A stretch of DNA of 5,857 nucleotides, taken from positions 1 to 5,857 of the forward strand of contig JAEZGT010000050.1 of NCBI GenBank assembly GCA_023416875.1. Direction: 5' to 3'. Position 1 is the first letter of the stretch; every line of letters begins with the position of its first letter. The notes beneath the pieces were generated by a model that saw only the letters and a list, made by a program, of their open reading frames with translations, did no database searches and was not told the DNA's origin. A program made the translations under genes and the position numbers. This stretch comes from Pseudomonadota bacterium. GTDB lineage: Bacteria; Pseudomonadota; Gammaproteobacteria; Pseudomonadales; Cellvibrionaceae. Positions 4,286-5,857 of this stretch are shown here, piece after piece.

Positions 4286-5857
4286 ATGTACGTTTACGAC
4301 GAATACGATCACAAAATTATCGGCCAGCGCGTCTCCCAGTTCCGACGCCAGACTGAGCGCTATTTAGCGGGGGAAATACCTCCAGAACAATTTCTGCCGC
4401 TGCGTTTGCAGAACGGGCTCTACGTGCAGCGCTTGGCACCCATGCTGAGAATTGCAGTTCCCTACGGCATGCTCAACAGCCGGCAATTGCGCAAACTCGC
4501 GCATATCACCCGCTATTACGACAAGGGCTACTGTCACGTAACCACCCGGCAGAACATCCAGCTCAACTGGCCTCAGCTCGATGAAGTGCCAGACATTCTC
4601 GCCGAGCTGGCAGAAGTGGAAATGCACGCGGTGCAAACCAGCGGCAACTGTATTCGCAATGTGACCACCGATCAGTTTGCTGGGGTCGCCCCCGATGAAA
4701 TCATCGATCCCCGCCCCTACTGCGAAATCATCCGCCAGTGGTCCACCTTCCACCCGGAATTCGCGTTCCTGCCGCGCAAGTTCAAAATCGCCGTCGCGGG
4801 CACGATCAGTGATCGAGCCGCCATTTATTTTCACGACATAGGCCTGCAACTGGTGAAGAATTCTGCGGGTGAAATCGGCTTCAAAGTTTTGGTTGGCGGT
4901 GGGTTGGGACGCACCCCAGTTATCGGCAGCGTAATTCGCGAATTTCTGCCGGAGCAGGACATTTTGACTTACCTCGAAGCCATCCTGCGCATCTACAACC
5001 TCCACGGTCGCCGCGACAATAAATTCAAGGCCCGCATCAAAATTCTGGTGCGAGCCGTCGGGCCGAGCGTTTTCGCAGAAATGGTAGAAAACGAATGGCA
5101 AAATCTGCGCGAAAGCGCCAGTTATCTGCCCAACGAAGAAATCGAGCGCGCGCGCAGTTTCTTCCCGGAGCCGGCTTATAAGCGTGGGCTGGACGATGTC
5201 GATGCCATGGCCTCTATCAATGCCCTGCGCGGAGAAAATCGCGAATTTGGCAACTGGCTCAGCCACAATGTGCAACCGCATAAAGTCCCGGGTTATCGCG
5301 CGGTGACTTTGTCACTGAAATTTACCGGCGTTCCACCCGGAGATTTGACTGATCGCCAGCTGGAAATCATTGCCGATCTGGCCGACCGTTATTCGTTCGG
5401 CGAAGTACGCACCACGCACAACCAAAACATGGTCCTGGCGGATGTACCTGCGGCACAGCTGTTCAATTTGTGGCAAGAATTGCGACAGGCGGGTTTTGCC
5501 ACCGCCAATATCGGCACCCTCACCGATATCATCTGCTGCCCACGTGGCGACTTCTGCTCTCTGGCGAATGCCAAATCAATCCCCATCGCCGAAGCGATTC
5601 AGCGCGAATTTGATGATTTGGATTACCTCTACGATTTAGGCCAGATAGAACTCAATATTTCCGGCTGCATGAACGCCTGCGGCCATCACCATATTGGTAA
5701 TATCGGCATTCTCGGCGTAGATAAAAAAGGCGAAGAGTTCTATCAGGTGCAGCTGGGAGGTAACTCCGGTTACAACGCGGCTCTGGGAGAAGTCCTTGGG
5801 CCGTCTTTCAGCCGTGAAGACATGCCCAAGATCATCCGCAAAATCATTAACGTGTAT
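4286..5857 (+). CDS. cysI: Sulfite reductase hemoprotein (nitrite/sulfite reductase family), truncated at C-terminus by window edge
   Basis: Siroheme and [4Fe-4S] enzyme that reduces sulfite to sulfide with six electrons for cysteine synthesis; cytosolic. 524 codons are visible without a stop. The family usually has about 550 residues, so only a short C-terminal end is missing. The whole length aligns from memory with the Pseudomonas aeruginosa CysI (PA1838), starting with MYVYDEYD. Cluster and siroheme ligands are present as C-x5-C (Cys418, Cys424) and C-x3-C (Cys461, Cys465, in SGCMNACGHHH). Likely sulfite-binding basic residues are Arg88 (TTRQN), Arg124 (GNCIRN), Lys165 and Lys167 (RKFKIAV). 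The two sulfite/nitrite reductase repeats are recognisable. No flavoprotein CysJ gene is visible; the electron donor is not shown by the sequence. It is divergent from trpF. A nitrite reductase role is less likely given the CysI similarity. Confidence 0.95.
   Translation, partial: MYVYDEYDHKIIGQRVSQFRRQTERYLAGEIPPEQFLPLRLQNGLYVQRLAPMLRIAVPYGMLNSRQLRKLAHITRYYDKGYCHVTTRQNIQLNWPQLDEVPDILAELAEVEMHAVQTSGNCIRNVTTDQFAGVAPDEIIDPRPYCEIIRQWSTFHPEFAFLPRKFKIAVAGTISDRAAIYFHDIGLQLVKNSAGEIGFKVLVGGGLGRTPVIGSVIREFLPEQDILTYLEAILRIYNLHGRRDNKFKARIKILVRAVGPSVFAEMVENEWQNLRESASYLPNEEIERARSFFPEPAYKRGLDDVDAMASINALRGENREFGNWLSHNVQPHKVPGYRAVTLSLKFTGVPPGDLTDRQLEIIADLADRYSFGEVRTTHNQNMVLADVPAAQLFNLWQELRQAGFATANIGTLTDIICCPRGDFCSLANAKSIPIAEAIQREFDDLDYLYDLGQIELNISGCMNACGHHHIGNIGILGVDKKGEEFYQVQLGGNSGYNAALGEVLGPSFSREDMPKIIRKIINVY

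Noticed and set aside
4126..4356. Plus-strand open frame of 76 codons running into cysI
   Set aside because: It overlaps the cysI start in another frame, has no convincing ribosome binding site, and its composition looks like untranslated DNA.
4364..5281. Minus-strand open frame of 305 codons opposite cysI
   Set aside because: It is antisense to an intact sulfite reductase with conserved motifs throughout. GC-rich codon bias commonly opens such frames.

Overview
The window looks like chromosomal DNA from a gammaproteobacterium. The proteins resemble those of Pseudomonas and the marine cellulose-degrading Cellvibrio/Saccharophagus/Teredinibacter group. I infer this from remembered family sequences and gene order, not from a search. 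Base composition is moderately GC-rich and coding density is high. I see no insertion sequence, integrase, tRNA, rRNA or CRISPR array.

Left part (positions 1-4000, minus strand): a tightly packed biosynthetic operon, read right to left as trpF, trpB, trpA, accD, folC. folC is cut by the left window edge. Gaps between genes are 6, 1, 41 and 4 nt, so translational coupling is likely at several junctions. The trp genes encode the last three tryptophan enzymes: phosphoribosylanthranilate isomerase and the beta and alpha subunits of tryptophan synthase. accD encodes the carboxyltransferase beta subunit of acetyl-CoA carboxylase, which makes malonyl-CoA for fatty acids. folC encodes dihydrofolate/folylpolyglutamate synthase. 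The operon therefore joins amino-acid, lipid and folate metabolism, a grouping known in gammaproteobacteria.

Middle (4001-4285): a divergent intergenic region of 285 bp between trpF and cysI. It has no convincing protein gene but carries several dyad symmetries. On the trpF side there is a 14-codon mini-ORF with a good ribosome binding site, whose stop codon sits inside a near-palindrome. On the cysI side there are two 8-bp inverted repeats whose arms overlap. This is the most interesting part of the window for regulation.

Right part (4286-5857, plus strand): most of cysI, a siroheme and [4Fe-4S] sulfite reductase hemoprotein that makes sulfide for cysteine synthesis. The right window edge truncates it with no stop reached.

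All five complete or partial operon genes and cysI look intact where visible, with catalytic and ligand residues present. The one notable departure is Glu in place of the usual Asp60 in TrpA. I did not find a clearly new biological system. The divergent intergenic region is the best candidate for something undescribed.
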